Below the pieces are notes generated by a model that saw nothing but the letters and a program-made list of their open reading frames with translations, was not told the DNA's origin and made no database searches. A program made the translations under genes and the position numbers. DNA of 64,000 nt from Flavobacterium ammoniigenes (GTDB taxonomy: Bacteria; Bacteroidota; Bacteroidia; Flavobacteriales; Flavobacteriaceae), in NCBI RefSeq assembly GCF_020886055.1, contig NZ_AP025184.1, positions 248,001 through 312,000 of the forward strand. Direction: 5' to 3'. Shown one piece after another: positions 50,453 through 59,784 of this stretch (its first letter is position 1; each line of letters begins with the position of its first letter).

Positions 50453-53428
50453 TTAAAAAGTTACATTAAGACCTAAAGCAAATGCTTTTGAACGTGGGTA
50501 TGATAAATAATCGATACCAGCAGATGGCACACCGTTAAGTGATTTATCTGTGTTCACCTCAGGATCAAAACCAGAATAGTTAGTAAATAACAATAAGTTT
50601 TGTCCATTTACAAAGAAACGTGCTGATTTAATTTTCAATTTCTCTAATGAAGCTCCTGTGAAAGTATAACCTAATGTTAAGTTACCCATTCTTAAGAAAT
50701 CTCCTTTTTCTAAGAATTTAGTAGAAGGTGAGTTTGGATCTCCTTGAGATTGTGTAGATGTAGCAACACTTGCTGGAACGTTTCTTCCTCCAAGGTAAGC
50801 ACCTTTAAAGAAATACGCATTAGCAGTATTGTTATACAAATAGTGACCAAATGCTCCGTAGAAAGATACAGCAGCATCAAAGTTTTTGTAAGTTACATTA
50901 GTAGAGAAACCTAAGTTCATTTTTGGTAAACCAGTTTTTCCAACTAATTTTTTAGCAGCTAAACCTAAAGTAGCATCTGCTCCTGCAGCATCTGCATAGA
51001 TAGATGATCCTGTAGAATCATAACCTCTCCACTCATACATATAGTAGCTGTAGATTGGTTCGTTGTTAGTAACCACTTGAGCATAAGCTCCAGATAAACC
51101 TTGTCCGTGTAAAGCTCCAGCTTGGATAAATCCAGCAAAGTTTTCCATTTTGTTAGACAAGAATGAAGCATTAGCAGCGATATCCCAAGTCAATTTTTCA
51201 GAATCAATGATTTTGTAATTAGCACTTACCTCAAAACCTTTGTTAATTAAGTTTCCTGGTAAATTCACAAAACGTGGAGATGGTGGTCCTGGTTGAGTAG
51301 CAGCAGAAGGTACTGGGAAAATTAAATTTTCAGTATCTCTTTGGAAGTAATCAACTGTACCTGTTAATCTGTTGTTGAATAATGCGAAATCAACACCTGC
51401 TCCTGATGAAGTAGTAGTTTCCCATTTCAAATCAGCGTTAGCATTTGTATCTACGTTTAATGAACCGTTGTTTCCATAAGAAGCACGAGCAACAGCTGAA
51501 TTTACAGCAAACTCTTGGTTACCAGTAATACCGTAGTTAGCTCTTACTTTTAAGCTATTCACTAAACCAGCTTTGTCTTCAAAAACTTTGTATCCTAAAC
51601 CTACAGAAGGGAAAGAACCGTTTTTGTTATTAGCTCCTAATTTAGTAGAACCGTCCACACGAAGTGTAGCAGTAACTAATAATTTTTTGTATAAAGTAGC
51701 ATTTACTCTACCAAAATAAGATTGTAACTCCACTTGATTTTTGAAAGATGAAGAACGGAATTCGTTTTGTAAACCACCTTCAATATTATCAATTAAGTTC
51801 TTTTGTTTTGGATCAAAACCTTTTGCAGAAGCATCGCTACCACTAGCATTGTATTGGTAGTAAGAGTAACCAGCTAAAGCATCAAAGATAAAGTTCTCAT
51901 TGAACGTTTTGTTGTAGTTCAAAGTGTGTTCAAATGTTTTGTTGAATTTTTCAATTCCAGAGATACCAGCTTGTCCGAATTTTGGAGTAGATGATCCTGG
52001 AGGAGTAGCTTGAGCTACGTTTTGAATATCAATTGTTGGATCCAATTGGTACTTTCTAGTAGAAGTAGAAGTTTCAACACCAAACAACATTTGGTAATTT
52101 AAATTCTCATTGATTTTCAATGTAGATTTAATACTAGCTAATAATTTGTTAGTGTTAGCATAGTCAGTGTAAGCATTTGCTAATTGAACTGGGTTAATGT
52201 AAGTATTACTAACTACATTATAAGTACCATTAGCATTGTACAATTTATTAGTTGGGTTCCAGTATAAAGCTGTTCCAATTAAGTTACCAATGTAACCAGC
52301 ACTATTTGAAATCAATGCAGATTGATCTCTCAAACTTGAGTAGTTTACTTTAGTATCAACTTTCAAAGCACCACCGAAGAAATCGTTAGAGTTGTTGAAA
52401 GCAAAAGTATACTTGTCTAAACCTGTGTTTTTAACAACACCTTCAGTGTTAGATGCACCAATAGACAAACGAGTTGAAGAGTTGTCAGTTGATTTTGTAA
52501 AAGCAACATCATGGTTTGTAGAGAATGCATCTCTTAAGATAGCATCTTCCCAGTTGTAACCAGTACCACCGTTGTTAGCACCACCATTAGCAACAAATTG
52601 TGCTGAATTCATTAATTTCAAGTTACTAGCTAAAGTACTGAAAGTAAATGAGTTTGAATACGTTAATTGTGCTTCTTTTGATTTTGATTTTTTAGTAGTA
52701 ATAACTACAACACCATTTGCTCCACGAGAACCATAAATAGCAGTAGATGACGCATCTTTCAAGATAGTCATACTTTCGATATCATTTTGGTTGATAAAGT
52801 TTAATGGGTTTCTTGCAGAAGAACCTCCTAAACCAATATCACTACCACCCGCAGACACATCTCCACCATCCAAAGGCACACCATCAACTACGATAAGCGG
52901 TCCGTTTCCTGAACGAATAGATGAATTACCACGAATTCTAATACTTGCTCCAGCTCCTGGCTCACCACTTTGAGAAGTTACTTGAACTCCTGAAACTTTA
53001 CCTCTCAACAAATCTGCTGGAGATGGTGCACCTACGTTGTCAAAGCTTTTAGAGCTTAATTGATCAACTGCTCCGGTAGCATCTTTTTTCTTCACAGAAC
53101 CGTAACCGATAACGACTACTTCTTTTAATTCTGCTGAATCTTCTTTTAAAGTAACATTTACATTACTTCTTCCTGCTACATTTACTTCTTGTGATTTAAG
53201 ACCAATGTAACTAAAAACTAAAACTGCATTTGAGCCAGCATTCTTGATAGTAAATTTACCATCAAAATCTGTTTGTGCTCCTTTTGTCGTTCCTTTAACT
53301 AATACAGAAGCCCCTGGAAGAGGTCCGCTAGCATCGGATACGGTACCTGACACATCTTGCGAGTATGTCAAACTTGTACATAGCATGGTTAGAAAAACCA
53401 TCAAGCCTTTAAGTAGACTATTTTTCAT
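50453..53428 (-). CDS. SusC/RagA-family TonB-dependent transporter
   Basis: A 991-residue outer-membrane transporter: signal peptide to about residue 23, a carboxypeptidase-D-like domain (about 25-100: VSGTVSDASGPLPGASVLVKG), TonB-box/plug region (LKEVVVIGYGSVKKKDATGAV; LLRGKVSGVQV; IRIRGNSSI) and a barrel ending KAFALGLNVTF. With SusD it imports oligosaccharides too large for porins using TonB energy. It is preceded by a -7 box and two LacI-type operators. GH32 and GH13 enzymes on the other side of the control region suggest fructan/sucrose substrates. Confidence 0.94.
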   Translation of the reverse strand: MKNSLLKGLMVFLTMLCTSLTYSQDVSGTVSDASGPLPGASVLVKGTTKGAQTDFDGKFTIKNAGSNAVLVFSYIGLKSQEVNVAGRSNVNVTLKEDSAELKEVVVIGYGSVKKKDATGAVDQLSSKSFDNVGAPSPADLLRGKVSGVQVTSQSGEPGAGASIRIRGNSSIRSGNGPLIVVDGVPLDGGDVSAGGSDIGLGGSSARNPLNFINQNDIESMTILKDASSTAIYGSRGANGVVVITTKKSKSKEAQLTYSNSFTFSTLASNLKLMNSAQFVANGGANNGGTGYNWEDAILRDAFSTNHDVAFTKSTDNSSTRLSIGASNTEGVVKNTGLDKYTFAFNNSNDFFGGALKVDTKVNYSSLRDQSALISNSAGYIGNLIGTALYWNPTNKLYNANGTYNVVSNTYINPVQLANAYTDYANTNKLLASIKSTLKINENLNYQMLFGVETSTSTRKYQLDPTIDIQNVAQATPPGSSTPKFGQAGISGIEKFNKTFEHTLNYNKTFNENFIFDALAGYSYYQYNASGSDASAKGFDPKQKNLIDNIEGGLQNEFRSSSFKNQVELQSYFGRVNATLYKKLLVTATLRVDGSTKLGANNKNGSFPSVGLGYKVFEDKAGLVNSLKVRANYGITGNQEFAVNSAVARASYGNNGSLNVDTNANADLKWETTTSSGAGVDFALFNNRLTGTVDYFQRDTENLIFPVPSAATQPGPPSPRFVNLPGNLINKGFEVSANYKIIDSEKLTWDIAANASFLSNKMENFAGFIQAGALHGQGLSGAYAQVVTNNEPIYSYYMYEWRGYDSTGSSIYADAAGADATLGLAAKKLVGKTGLPKMNLGFSTNVTYKNFDAAVSFYGAFGHYLYNNTANAYFFKGAYLGGRNVPASVATSTQSQGDPNSPSTKFLEKGDFLRMGNLTLGYTFTGASLEKLKIKSARFFVNGQNLLLFTNYSGFDPEVNTDKSLNGVPSAGIDYLSYPRSKAFALGLNVTF

Positions 53429-53476
53429 ACGTAATAAATAAGTTGGTTAATAAATGGTTTGTTTTAAATATTGAGC

Positions 53477-53484
53477 CAAACATA
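53477..53484 (-). promoter_or_regulatory. -7 element of the susC promoter
   Basis: Plus-strand CAAACATA (TATGTTTG on the minus strand) is a full TAnnTTTG match, about 50 bases upstream of the susC ATG. The -33 position lacks TTG, as expected if an activator is needed. Confidence 0.5.
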
Positions 53485-53519
53485 ATACTAATTTTATGAA
53501 AAAATTAAGAAAAAGTGAA

Positions 53520-53553
53520 CTATATCGTTTTCGGGGCATCGAAAACGTTTTCG
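53520..53553. promoter_or_regulatory. LacI-type operators upstream of susC
   Basis: A perfect 18-base palindrome, ATCGAAAACGTTTTCGAT (53538-53555; core 53540-53553), is accompanied by a weaker copy CTATATCGTTTTCG (53520-53533, 11 of 14 core bases) 20 bp nearer the promoter. The core edge is 56 bp from the -7 box, placing both sites upstream of -33, where an activator would bind. The probable binder is the LacI-family protein at 59785-60807. Confidence 0.75.
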
Positions 53554-53779
53554 ATTTGAAAATTAATACCGCAAAAAAACAGATGAAAAAATAGCTATTC
53601 TATAAAAAAAAAGAACTAAAAAAACACATTTGCTATATTTAAATCTGATTCGTTGAAAAAACAGTGAATTATTCCCAATAAATTAACTGAAAAATAAATT
53701 TTATTGCGAATTCCATAAAATCAAAAAAAATAGGATCAAAATGGATGATTCCAAATACAATAGAATCCAATACCTATAA

Positions 53780-53793
53780 CGGCAACGTTTTCG
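53780..53793. promoter_or_regulatory. LacI-type operator upstream of GH32
   Basis: CGGCAACGTTTTCG matches 12 of 14 bases of the CGAAAACGTTTTCG core. Its near edge is 56 bp from the predicted GH32 -7 box, the same spacing as the main susC site. Only one copy is seen here. Confidence 0.6.
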
Positions 53794-53848
53794 GAAAAAT
53801 TTATACCTTAATATAACTACTACAGCAATCTATTCATAAAAAGAATAC

Positions 53849-53856
53849 TATTTTTA
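53849..53856 (+). promoter_or_regulatory. Candidate -7 element for the GH32-MFS-PfkB-GH13 unit
   Basis: TATTTTTA matches five of six fixed positions of TAnnTTTG, 18 bases before the GH32 ATG. No -33 TTG. The best candidate between the operator and the gene. Confidence 0.38.
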
Positions 53857-53874
53857 TCCATTCAAATAAACAAG

Positions 53875-55449
53875 ATGAAAAATCAGTGGAAAAAAATAAT
53901 AGCCGCTAGCGCATTGCTTAGCAGTTTATGTCAAGCTCAAGAAAAGAATCATTTTTCAATTTCGTCAAAAGAAATAATTACTGTTGATTCCAATCAATAC
54001 TACAAAGAACCTTTTCGACCACAATTTCATTTTTCGCCTGAAAAAAAATGGATGAACGATCCTAATGGAATGTTATTCTATAAAGGAACATATCATTTGT
54101 TCTACCAATATTACCCTGAAGACATTGTTTGGGGACCTATGCATTGGGGACACGCCACTAGTACCGATTTGATTCATTGGCAACATAAAAAAATCGCTTT
54201 ATTCCCAGATCAGTTAGGATTAATTTTTTCTGGAAGTGCCGTTATGGACACCTACAACACATCAGGACTTGGTACAAAAGAAAACCCTCCCATGATTGCC
54301 GTTTTTACGTATCACAACATGGAATTCGAAAAGGCAGGAAAAATTAATACACAAACCCAAGGATTAGCCTACAGTTTAGACGAGGGTGAAACTTGGACAA
54401 AATACCAAGCCAATCCAATAATCAATAATACTACTTTACGTGATTTTAGAGACCCTAAAGTTTTTTGGAATAATGACACTAAATTATGGAATCTTGTTTT
54501 GGTAGCAGGTGATCGTGCTCAATTTTATACCTCAAAAAACTTAATCAATTGGAATCTAGAAAGTGAATTTGGACAAAATAAAGGGGCCCATGGAGGGGTT
54601 TGGGAATGTCCCGATCTATTTAAACTAAAAATAAACGGTACCCAAGAAGAAAAATGGGTGCTTTTGGTGAGTATCAACCCAGGGGCACCAAATGGTGGTT
54701 CAGCTACTCAATATTTTGTAGGTGATTTTGATGGAAAAACATTCACTACTTCACAAAAAGAAATTAAATGGGTAGATTATGGAACGGATAACTATGCGGG
54801 TGTCACCTATAATAATGCTCCGAATGGGGAACGCATTTTCTTAGGTTGGATGAGTAATTGGAATTATGCCCGAGATACGCCAACAACCAATTGGCGGAGT
54901 GCAATGACGTTGCCAAGAACACTTTCGCTTTCTACAATTAAAGGGGATTATGTATTACAAAGTCAGCCTGTTGCACAATTAGATAAACAATTATCAACAG
55001 ACTTTTCTATTGAAAAAATTAAATTAAATAAAGGTACAAATAAAACATTTACTTACTCCAATTTAAATCAATCGAAAATCCAATTTAAAGCGGAAAACAA
55101 AAATCTTAAACTAGTATTTTCGAATGATGCAAATGATTTGTTAGTACTTCATTACGATGCACAAAAACAAACTTTTGCTATTGACAGACGACTTTCAGGA
55201 AAAGTGAATTTCGAGAAAAGTTTTGGCGAAAAAATTCACAGTACTCCAACTCCAAATTTAATTACAAAAAACATCGATTTTCTAATTATTATGGACTGGT
55301 CTTCAATTGAAATTTTCTTAAACGGAGGAGTGTATTCGTTTACAGAACAAATTTTTCCCAACCAACCTTACACTAAACTAACTATTCAGTCGGTTGAAAG
55401 TCAAGAAATAAAAAACACCACCATCCAATCTGTGAAAAGAATTTGGTAA
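53875..55449 (+). CDS. GH32 glycoside hydrolase (exo-fructosidase/levanase-like)
   Basis: A 524-residue secreted enzyme (signal AASALLSSLCQAQ-EKNH). The five-bladed propeller carries all three GH32 catalytic motifs: WMNDPNG (nucleophile Asp62), FRDPKVFW (transition-state stabiliser Asp193) and WECPDLF (acid/base Glu244); a beta-sandwich follows (about 375-524). It cleaves terminal beta-fructosyl bonds of levan, inulin or sucrose. Whether it prefers levan, inulin or sucrose cannot be read. First gene of a GH32, sugar porter, fructokinase, GH13 unit, divergent from susC, with a LacI-type operator upstream. Confidence 0.94.
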   Translation: MKNQWKKIIAASALLSSLCQAQEKNHFSISSKEIITVDSNQYYKEPFRPQFHFSPEKKWMNDPNGMLFYKGTYHLFYQYYPEDIVWGPMHWGHATSTDLIHWQHKKIALFPDQLGLIFSGSAVMDTYNTSGLGTKENPPMIAVFTYHNMEFEKAGKINTQTQGLAYSLDEGETWTKYQANPIINNTTLRDFRDPKVFWNNDTKLWNLVLVAGDRAQFYTSKNLINWNLESEFGQNKGAHGGVWECPDLFKLKINGTQEEKWVLLVSINPGAPNGGSATQYFVGDFDGKTFTTSQKEIKWVDYGTDNYAGVTYNNAPNGERIFLGWMSNWNYARDTPTTNWRSAMTLPRTLSLSTIKGDYVLQSQPVAQLDKQLSTDFSIEKIKLNKGTNKTFTYSNLNQSKIQFKAENKNLKLVFSNDANDLLVLHYDAQKQTFAIDRRLSGKVNFEKSFGEKIHSTPTPNLITKNIDFLIIMDWSSIEIFLNGGVYSFTEQIFPNQPYTKLTIQSVESQEIKNTTIQSVKRIW

Positions 55450-55494
55450 ATATACATTTGCAACTAAAATTAACTAAACCATAAAACCAAAAAA

Positions 55495-56823
55495 ATGAAA
55501 AACAAAAAAATACTTTACTGGTCGATTGTAGTGGCCTTGGCAGGATTCTTATTCGGATTTGATACCGTAGTGATTTCAGGAGCCGACAAACAATTGCAAC
55601 AATTATGGGGATCATCTGATTTGTACCATGGATTAGTCGTAATGTCATCTGCTTTATGGGGAACCGTTATTGGAGCTATATTTGGTTCATACCCAACCAA
55701 TATTCTAGGAAGAAAAAAGACCTTAATCATTATTGGATTATTGTTTTTTATCTCGGCAATTGGAACTGCTTTTGCCACTGATTCTATCATCTTTTCTATC
55801 TTTAGATTCTTAGGCGGAATTGGAATTGGAGCCTCAACTATTGCAGCCCCAACCTATGTTTCTGAGATTGCGCCTGCAAAGGATCGAGGAAAATTAGTAG
55901 CCTTGTACCAATTTAATATTGTTTTTGGAATTCTAATCGCCTTCACTTCTAATTTTTATTTACAAGATATTGGCGAAAATTCTTGGCGTTGGATGCTTGG
56001 AATTCAAGCTATTCCAGCTTTTGTATATACCCTATTGGTTTTTGGAATTCCTGAAAGTCCACGTTGGATTTTTGAATACAAAAAAGACAGAGCTCAAGCT
56101 ATATCCATACTAAAACAAATCAATTCTGACGCACAAGCAGAAGAAGAAATCGCAGCTATGGAAATGGAAACTGCTCAAGAAGTGAAAAATGAATCTATTT
56201 TCATGAAAAAATATAGAAAGCCATTGCTCCTTGCCTTTTTCATTGCATTTTTCAATCAGCTTTCTGGAATTAATGCCTTTTTGTATTATGCGCCCCGTAT
56301 TTTTGAATTGGCCGGTTTAGAAAAATCAGCTTCTTTCTTGAGTAGTATTGGAATTGGAATAATCAATTTGTTGTTTACCATGGTGGGTATTTCATTAATT
56401 GACAAATACGGCCGTAAAACCTTGATGTATTTAGGTTCTTTTGGTTATATAATTTCGTTAGGACTAGTAACGACTGCCTTTTATTTTGAATGGAAAGGAA
56501 TGGCTGTACCGCTATTTTTCTTCTTGTTCATTGCCTCTCATGCGATAGGGCAAGGAGCGGTAATTTGGGTATTTATATCCGAGTTATTCCCTAACAAATT
56601 AAGAGCAGCTGGAACTTCATTTGGCACCTCAGTGCACTGGGTTTTAGCAGCATTGATTCCGTCATTCATTCCATTTTTATTCAAAGAAATTGGAACCACC
56701 ACTGTTTTTGCCATTTTCTGTATCATGATGGTATTCCAACTACTTTGGGTATTCTTCAAAATGCCAGAAACCAAAGGAAGAACATTAGAAGAATTGTCTG
56801 AAAGTTTATCCAATAACAACTAA
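55495..56823 (+). CDS. Sugar-porter-family MFS transporter (probable fructose/hexose importer)
   Basis: A 442-residue, 12-helix transporter with every sugar-porter signature: AGFLFGFDTVVISGA in helix 1, GRKKTLIIIGLLFF in loop 2-3, PESPRWIFEYKKDRA before the central loop, NQLSGINAFLYYAPRIFE in helix 7, DKYGRKTLMYLGS, and PETKGRTLEELSE at the end. It imports a monosaccharide with H+; next to GH32 and fructokinase, fructose is the likely substrate. It starts 45 bases after GH32 and ends 2 bases before the kinase. Confidence 0.92.
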   Translation: MKNKKILYWSIVVALAGFLFGFDTVVISGADKQLQQLWGSSDLYHGLVVMSSALWGTVIGAIFGSYPTNILGRKKTLIIIGLLFFISAIGTAFATDSIIFSIFRFLGGIGIGASTIAAPTYVSEIAPAKDRGKLVALYQFNIVFGILIAFTSNFYLQDIGENSWRWMLGIQAIPAFVYTLLVFGIPESPRWIFEYKKDRAQAISILKQINSDAQAEEEIAAMEMETAQEVKNESIFMKKYRKPLLLAFFIAFFNQLSGINAFLYYAPRIFELAGLEKSASFLSSIGIGIINLLFTMVGISLIDKYGRKTLMYLGSFGYIISLGLVTTAFYFEWKGMAVPLFFFLFIASHAIGQGAVIWVFISELFPNKLRAAGTSFGTSVHWVLAALIPSFIPFLFKEIGTTTVFAIFCIMMVFQLLWVFFKMPETKGRTLEELSESLSNNN

Positions 56824-56825
56824 TT

Positions 56826-57713
56826 ATGGCAACAAAAATTGCTTGTTTTGGCGAAGTCTTATTTGACGTTTTTCCAACCCATAGAAAAATTGGCGGAGCC
56901 CCTTTAAATGTTGGACTCCGAATGGCTTCACTTGGAATCGATACACAGATCATTAGTCGCATTGGACAAGATGAAATTGGGAATGAGTTACTTGATTTTG
57001 TTTCCCAAAATGGAGTAAGTACCGATTCTATTCAAATAGACCCCAATTTTGCTACTGGTGAAGTACTAGTTCAATTAGACGCAAAAGGATCTGCGTCTTA
57101 CACCATCAATTATCCCGTAGCTTGGGACAAAATTGAAGCTACTCCAGAAGCGCAAAGTGTGGTTGCCAATTCCGATGCCTTTGTTTTTGGAAGTTTGGTT
57201 TGCCGTGACATTACCTCATACCAAAGCCTATTGACATTATTAAATTCAGCAAAGTATAAAATATTTGATGTGAATTTAAGAGCGCCTTTTTATACTAAAG
57301 AATTACTTTCTGAATTAATGAACAAAGCCGATTTTATCAAATTTAATGATGATGAGTTGTATGAAATTAGCGCGTTTTTAGGATCTCCTTTTCATTCTTT
57401 GGAACAAAACATGCAGTTTATTGCGGAGCAAACCAACACCCAACATATTTGTGTTACTAAAGGAAGTCATGGAGCTGTTTTAATGTATAACGATCAAATG
57501 TTTTACAATAGTGGCTATAAAATTACGGTTGCTGACACTGTTGGCGCTGGAGATTCATTTTTGGCAGGATTATTAACTCAATTGTTGACTGGAATTGACC
57601 CTCAAAAAGCCATTAACTTTGCTTGTGCTTTGGGTGCACTTGTAGCACAAGAAGAAGGCGCCAATCCAAAAATTTCTACAGAAGCTATTGCTAATTTTAT
57701 GCAAGATAAATAA
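56826..57713 (+). CDS. PfkB-family fructokinase
   Basis: A 295-residue cytosolic ribokinase-fold enzyme: N-terminal IACFGEVLFDVFPTHRKIGGAPLNVGLRMASLG (substrate-binding GG motif) and C-terminal VADTVGAGDSFLAGLLTQLL with the catalytic Asp and anion hole. It probably phosphorylates the fructose released by GH32 and imported by the adjacent porter. A second, only distantly similar PfkB gene at 37450-38388 is paired with the other transporter, so the locus has two transporter-kinase pairs. The ATG at 56826 is 2 bases past the transporter stop. Confidence 0.92.
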   Translation: MATKIACFGEVLFDVFPTHRKIGGAPLNVGLRMASLGIDTQIISRIGQDEIGNELLDFVSQNGVSTDSIQIDPNFATGEVLVQLDAKGSASYTINYPVAWDKIEATPEAQSVVANSDAFVFGSLVCRDITSYQSLLTLLNSAKYKIFDVNLRAPFYTKELLSELMNKADFIKFNDDELYEISAFLGSPFHSLEQNMQFIAEQTNTQHICVTKGSHGAVLMYNDQMFYNSGYKITVADTVGAGDSFLAGLLTQLLTGIDPQKAINFACALGALVAQEEGANPKISTEAIANFMQDK

Positions 57714-57809
57714 ACCTTCATCTTGGATATGGCGAAAGTCATTAAATCTGTCAAAACAAAAATTAAAATTGATTACAAACAACTACATATTTCACTAAAT
57801 TTTACCCGC

Positions 57810-59561
57810 ATGAAAAAGAATCAAATGCTGTTGATTGCCTTACTCTTTACTTCTTTTATGAGTATAACAGCACAAGAAAACAAAACAACAATAGTCAAAA
57901 TTAGCGACGCTAAATGGTGGAAAGAAGCTGTCATTTACCAAATTTATCCCCGCAGTTTTAAAGACAGTGACGGAGATGGAATTGGAGATATCAAAGGGAT
58001 AATCTCCAAATTAGACTACCTAAAAAGTTTGGGAATCGATGCGGTTTGGTTAAGTCCGATTTACGATTCTCCAAATGATGATAATGGCTATGATATTAGC
58101 AATTATAAAGAAATCTTAAAGGATTTTGGAACCATGGCTGATTTTGATCTTTTGTTGAAAGAAATGCACAAAAGAAACATCAAATTAATAATGGATATGG
58201 TGGTAAATCACAGTAGTGACGAGCACGAATGGTTCAAACAATCCAAAAGTTCAAGAGACAATAAATACCGTGATTATTATTATTGGTGGCCAGCTGAAAA
58301 AGGCACTCCGCCTTACCGTTGGAGTTTTTTTGATGTCAATAGTAATGCTTGGAAATACGACGCTACAACAAATGCCTATTACTTGCATTATTTCTCTCAA
58401 AAACAACCCGATTTAAACTGGAATAATCCTTCCCTTCGTAAAGAAATATACGACACTATGACCTTTTGGTTAAACAAAGGAATTGATGGATTTAGAATGG
58501 ATGCATTCCAATTTATTTCAAAGGACGATTCGTTCCCAGAATTACCAAAAGAAATTGTAAACAATACGTTTGAAATTATTAAGTTTTATGGTAACGGACC
58601 TAAACTACACGAGCATATTCAAGAAATGAATCGTGAAGTTTTGAGTAAATTTCCAAATGCCATGTCAGTTTCTGAAGGTGCTGGAGATTCGCCAGAAGCA
58701 GCTATGAAATTTGTTGATCCAGATCGAAAAGAACTAAATCTTGCATATCACTTCGAAAGTGTTGACATTGGCAATCACATCAGCGAATTTGGATTGATAA
58801 AATACAAAGACATTTTCTCAAGATATGACGAAGTTTTTAAAGAAAAAGGCTGGTTGTCAATTTTTGTTTCCAATCATGATCAACCAAGAATGGTGAGTAA
58901 ATTTGGTAACGACACTCCTCAATTTAGAGCAATTTCGTCAAAAATGCTTTCTACTTTCGTCATGACAATGAGAGGTACGCCATATAACTTTAATGGGGAT
59001 GAAATTGGAATGGTAAACATTCGATTTGACAACATTGAGGATTATAACGATGTTGATACCCGAAATAAATACGAACAACTTAAAAATGGCGGAGGCGATT
59101 TGAAAGCTTTCTTGGAAAACAAAAAACAAACTTCAAGAGAAAATGGAAGAACTCCTTTTCAATGGGATGCTACTGCTAATGGGGGATTTACTTCGGGTAA
59201 ACCTTGGTTAAAAGTAAATCCAAACTATGCTGAAATTAATGCGGCAGCACAAGAAAAAGATCCAAATTCAGTTTTAAATTATTACAGAAAGTTGGTTAAA
59301 ACTCGTAAGGCAAGTCCGATTCTTAAATATGGAAAATTCACTCTTTTAGATCATGATAATCCAAATGTATTTGCATATATTAGAGAACTTGAGGGTAAAA
59401 AAGTATTAATTTTATTAAACTTTACTGGGAAAGAAGCTTCATTTGATTTGGGGTTTTCAACAAAACATACAACACTGATTTTGGGCAATTACCCCAATAA
59501 AAGTTTATTAACCTCAAACACTTTACGACCATACGAGTCTTTAATTTTAGAGTTAAAATAA
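57810..59561 (+). CDS. Secreted GH13 alpha-glucosidase (oligo-1,6-glucosidase/sucrose hydrolase type)
   Basis: About 583 residues from the ATG at 57810, which begins a signal peptide (MLLIALLFTSFMSITAQ); an earlier in-frame ATG at 57723 adds 29 unrelated residues. The (beta/alpha)8 barrel has the GH13 regions: DMVVNHSSDEHEWF, GIDGFRMDAF (nucleophile Asp231), SVSEGAGDSPE (acid Glu289) and FVSNHDQPR (Asp357). EIGM and the oligo-1,6-glucosidase-like QIYPRSFKDSDGDGIGDIKGI opening place it with GH13 alpha-glucosidases; sucrose or short alpha-glucans are likely substrates. Last gene of the GH32 unit, followed by a terminator. Confidence 0.92.
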   Translation: MKKNQMLLIALLFTSFMSITAQENKTTIVKISDAKWWKEAVIYQIYPRSFKDSDGDGIGDIKGIISKLDYLKSLGIDAVWLSPIYDSPNDDNGYDISNYKEILKDFGTMADFDLLLKEMHKRNIKLIMDMVVNHSSDEHEWFKQSKSSRDNKYRDYYYWWPAEKGTPPYRWSFFDVNSNAWKYDATTNAYYLHYFSQKQPDLNWNNPSLRKEIYDTMTFWLNKGIDGFRMDAFQFISKDDSFPELPKEIVNNTFEIIKFYGNGPKLHEHIQEMNREVLSKFPNAMSVSEGAGDSPEAAMKFVDPDRKELNLAYHFESVDIGNHISEFGLIKYKDIFSRYDEVFKEKGWLSIFVSNHDQPRMVSKFGNDTPQFRAISSKMLSTFVMTMRGTPYNFNGDEIGMVNIRFDNIEDYNDVDTRNKYEQLKNGGGDLKAFLENKKQTSRENGRTPFQWDATANGGFTSGKPWLKVNPNYAEINAAAQEKDPNSVLNYYRKLVKTRKASPILKYGKFTLLDHDNPNVFAYIRELEGKKVLILLNFTGKEASFDLGFSTKHTTLILGNYPNKSLLTSNTLRPYESLILELK

Positions 59562-59579
59562 ACTTATTTATTTGTATTT

Positions 59580-59615
59580 AATGCGGTTTCAATTCATTTG
59601 AAACCGCATTTTTTA
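59580..59615 (+). terminator. Rho-independent terminator after GH13
   Basis: A 13-bp perfect stem, AATGCGGTTTCAA (59580-59592) with TTGAAACCGCATT (59598-59610), a loop of 5 and a run of T. It ends the GH32-GH13 operon before the regulator gene. Confidence 0.92.
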
Positions 59616-59758
59616 TATCTGTTACTTTTGAAAAAAATATAACATATTACTTCCTATTTGTAAATAGTAAACAAATTGAAACCCTATATTCAAAAAAATG
59701 AATATCTTGGCATTTGTATGTGTTTTACTAGTAAAACAATTCGCAAACTGATATTTAA

Positions 59759-59766
59759 TATATTTG
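59759..59766 (+). promoter_or_regulatory. Candidate -7 element for the LacI-family gene
   Basis: TATATTTG is an exact -7 consensus match, 18 bases before the ATG at 59785. No CGAAAACGTTTTCG motif is seen in this gap, so autoregulation through that site is not supported. Confidence 0.4.
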
Positions 59767-59784
59767 TTGCCAAATCAAAAGTCA

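Larger units (their letters stand above)
53429..53874. other. Divergent control region between susC and GH32 (446 bases, no gene)
   Basis: The longest gene-free stretch in the window. From left to right it holds the susC -7 box (53477-53484), two LacI-type operators (53520-53553), an A/T-rich middle with no recognised signal (53560-53775), a third operator (53780-53793) and a -7-like box for GH32 (53849-53856). I see no ORF or RNA gene in it. Confidence 0.75.

Noticed and set aside
53560-53775. Small RNA or short gene in the A/T-rich middle of the susC/GH32 control region
   Set aside because: No open frame, no terminator hairpin and no consensus promoter were seen; the stretch is mainly A-rich.
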